From: Streptomyces peucetius | GTDB lineage: Bacteria > Actinomycetota > Actinomycetes > Streptomycetales > Streptomycetaceae | Assembly (NCBI RefSeq): GCF_025854275.1 | Contig: NZ_CP107567.1 | Location: 5,766,001-5,830,000 of the forward strand | Reading direction: 5' to 3' | Length of the DNA stretch: 64,000 nucleotides | Shown: positions 62,369 to 64,000 of the stretch, piece after piece | How positions within the stretch are numbered: position 1 is the stretch's first letter | Layout: the number at the start of each line of letters is the position of its first letter | Notes under the pieces: generated by a model | What the model was told of the DNA's origin: nothing | Seen by the model: the letters and a program-made list of their open reading frames with translations, nothing else | Databases searched by the model: none | Translations under genes and position numbers: made by a program

Positions 62369-63970
62369 ATGCCGCCCACGCTCGCCTCGCTCGTCCAGCA
62401 CTCGGCGCTGAAGCTCACCGTGCGCGCCGGGGAGGACCGGCTCGAGACACCCGTGCGGTGGGCCCATGTCAGCGAGCTCACCGACCCGGTGCCGTACATG
62501 GAGGGCGGCGAGCTGCTGCTGGTCACGGCCATGAAGCTGGACGCCGAGGACCACGAGGCCATGCGCCGCTACGTGCGCAGACTGGTGGGCGCAGGAGTGG
62601 TCGGACTCGGTTTCGCCGTCGGCGTGTACTACGACGACATCCCCGAGGCGCTCGTCGAGGCCGCCAGGGCGGAGGGGCTGCCGCTGCTCGCCGTGCCGCG
62701 CCGCACGCCGTTCATCGCGATCAGCAAGGCCGTCTCGGCGGCGATCGCCGCCGATCAGTACCGGGCCGTGACCGCCGGGTTCGAGGCCCAGCGGGAGCTG
62801 ACCCGGGCCGCGCTCACCGAAGGCCCGGGTGCCGTCGTCGCACGGCTCGCTGCGCACGTCGACGGCTGGGCGGCGCTGTACGACGCGTCCGGCGCGGTCG
62901 TCGCCGCGGCGCCCGAGTGGGCCGCCCGCCGCGCGGCCCGGCTCACCGCCGACGTCGAGCGGCTGCGCGAGCGCGCCGCGCCCGCGAGCGCCGTCGTCGG
63001 CGGCACGGAGGACGACGACCGGGTCGAGCTCCAGTCGCTCGGCACGGGGCGCCGGGTCCGCGGCGCGCTCGCCGTCGGGACGGGCGCCCCGCTGGGCACC
63101 GCCGAGCGCTACGCGGTGCACTCCGCCGTCGCCCTGCTGACCCTGTCGACCGAGCGGTCCCGGTCGCTGCAGGCCGCCGAACAGCGCCTGGGTGCCGCGG
63201 TGCTGCGCATGCTGCTGTCCGGGCAGCCGGACCACGCCCGGGCCGTCGCCGGCGATCTGTACGGCGGGCTGCTCGACGCCCCGTTCCGGCTGCTGATCGT
63301 CGAGACCGACGGTGAGCCGGACCCTGCCACGGGCGATCGCCCCGCCGCCTTGAGCGCCTTCGCCGAGTCGGTCGAGTCGGCGGCCGCGCGGGCCGGGGAG
63401 ACCGTCCTCGCGGTGCCCGACGGGACGGAGGACCGCATGGTGGTGCTCGCCGTGGACGGCGGCGCGGTGGCCGCCGCGTGCGTGGGCGCGTACGGGGCCA
63501 AGGACGCGGACGAGGCGCAGCTCTTCGTGGGGCTCTCCGCGCCGGCCGGTCCCACTGCGGCGGCCGGCGCGTACAAGCAGGCGGAGCAGGCGCTCGCCGT
63601 CGCCCGCCGCCGGGGGCGGGCCCTCGTCGAGCACGAGGAACTGGCGGCCGGTTCCATCCTGCCGCTGCTCGGGGACGACGCCGTGCGTGCCTTCGCGGAC
63701 AGCATGCTGCGCGCGCTGCGCGACCACGACGCGACCGGACGCGGCGACCTGGTCGCCTCGCTGCGGGCCTGGCTGTCCCGGCACGGCCAGTGGGACGCGG
63801 CCGCGGCGGACCTCGGCGTGCACCGTCACACGCTGCGTTACCGGATGCGCCGCGTGGAGGAGATCCTCGGACGCTCGCTCGACGACCCCGATGTGCGCAT
63901 GGAGTTGTGGCTCGCGCTCAAGGCGACGGGTGAGCCGCCGTCGCAGCCGCAGGCGCGTACCGGTTCGTGA
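62369..63970 (+). CDS. PucR-family transcriptional activator
   Basis: This is a 533-residue regulator. An N-terminal PucR ligand domain (LTVRAGEDRLETPVRWAHVS, ELLLVTAMKL) is followed by a GGDEF-like linker domain and a C-terminal helix-turn-helix (DLGVHRHTLRYRMRRVEEIL, GRSLDDPDVRMELWLALKAT). PucR-type proteins activate purine or amine catabolism genes in response to pathway intermediates. Proximity to gabT and the polyamine genes suggests it controls GABA/polyamine use, an inference from position. ATG 62369 is the first codon of the domain. Confidence 0.9.
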   Translation: MPPTLASLVQHSALKLTVRAGEDRLETPVRWAHVSELTDPVPYMEGGELLLVTAMKLDAEDHEAMRRYVRRLVGAGVVGLGFAVGVYYDDIPEALVEAARAEGLPLLAVPRRTPFIAISKAVSAAIAADQYRAVTAGFEAQRELTRAALTEGPGAVVARLAAHVDGWAALYDASGAVVAAAPEWAARRAARLTADVERLRERAAPASAVVGGTEDDDRVELQSLGTGRRVRGALAVGTGAPLGTAERYAVHSAVALLTLSTERSRSLQAAEQRLGAAVLRMLLSGQPDHARAVAGDLYGGLLDAPFRLLIVETDGEPDPATGDRPAALSAFAESVESAAARAGETVLAVPDGTEDRMVVLAVDGGAVAAACVGAYGAKDADEAQLFVGLSAPAGPTAAAGAYKQAEQALAVARRRGRALVEHEELAAGSILPLLGDDAVRAFADSMLRALRDHDATGRGDLVASLRAWLSRHGQWDAAAADLGVHRHTLRYRMRRVEEILGRSLDDPDVRMELWLALKATGEPPSQPQARTGS

Positions 63971-63976
63971 CGGCGC

Positions 63977-64000
63977 TCAACGGCCGGTGGCGGTCATGAA
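63977..64000 (-). other. Possible 3' end of a gene continuing beyond the window
   Basis: A TGA on the minus strand at 63979-63977 is preceded in frame by codons for Phe-Met-Thr-Ala-Thr-Gly-Arg. Only seven codons are inside the window, so neither the gene nor its function can be confirmed. If real, it converges on the PucR gene with a gap of 6 bp. Confidence 0.25.

Overview
The window is high-GC actinobacterial DNA and looks like a Streptomyces chromosome core region. Its gene order is one I associate with Streptomyces: nsdA-amtB-glnK-glnD-ffh, rpsP-khpA-rimM-trmD-rplS, a four-gene sipWXYZ signal-peptidase cluster, comM-dprA-whiG, rpsB-tsf-pyrH-frr-cdsA, rlmN, and then a polyamine/GABA catabolic region. 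Names rest on reading the translated sequences and recalling families. No database was searched. I saw no rRNA, tRNA or CRISPR array.

Layout. 0-8 kb: developmental/antibiotic regulator NsdA, then the nitrogen module amtB-glnK-glnD with a GlnR-type box ahead of amtB, then ffh, ended by a perfect bidirectional terminator. 8-11.4 kb: a reverse-strand SAM methyltransferase, a short archaeal-type prolyl-tRNA synthetase that looks leaderless, and a small SprT-like zinc protein. 11.6-18.7 kb: ribosomal and tRNA/rRNA maturation genes, four tandem type I signal peptidases, a Nudix hydrolase and a DUF2469 protein. 18.8-25 kb: YraN, ComM, DprA, WhiG, a TetR regulator and a reverse M23 peptidase with a 9-bp tandem repeat and no usable stop codon. 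Two DnaA-box pairs with identical 18-bp pitch lie in this part. 25-31.5 kb: rpsB-tsf-pyrH-frr-cdsA with structured leaders, then a tandem pair of paralogous proteins of unknown function. 31.5-36.6 kb: rlmN and a TPP-riboswitch-controlled thiamine ABC transporter (thiBPQ). 36.6-39.8 kb: a LOG-family protein and an ABC pair whose ATPase has a degenerate signature motif.

39.9-64 kb is a polyamine/GABA region. It holds a class III aminotransferase with its Lrp/AsnC regulator, a divergent aldehyde dehydrogenase, a six-gene operon (second aldehyde dehydrogenase, potD-, potA-, potB- and potC-like genes, FAD oxidoreductase), GABA aminotransferase gabT and a PucR-type activator. Together they can import putrescine-like amines, transaminate or oxidise them to aminoaldehydes, oxidise those to GABA-type acids and deliver succinate semialdehyde. 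The route is inferred from families. Interspersed are an HXXEE protein, a small membrane protein with an operator-like palindrome, GDPD, a deaminase probably of the futalosine pathway, DUF4190, NADAR and PAP2 proteins, and a membrane-anchored P-loop ATPase.

Three damaged loci mark where the region has been rearranged: a serine hydrolase broken by a one-base frameshift (about 45.75 kb), a chimera of a methyltransferase start and a LuxR tail (46.2 kb), and a scar joining a TnpB start to what looks like a chitinase tail (57.2-57.4 kb). Gene starts were moved inside the longest frames where family N-termini, ribosome-binding sites or neighbouring stops favoured it.
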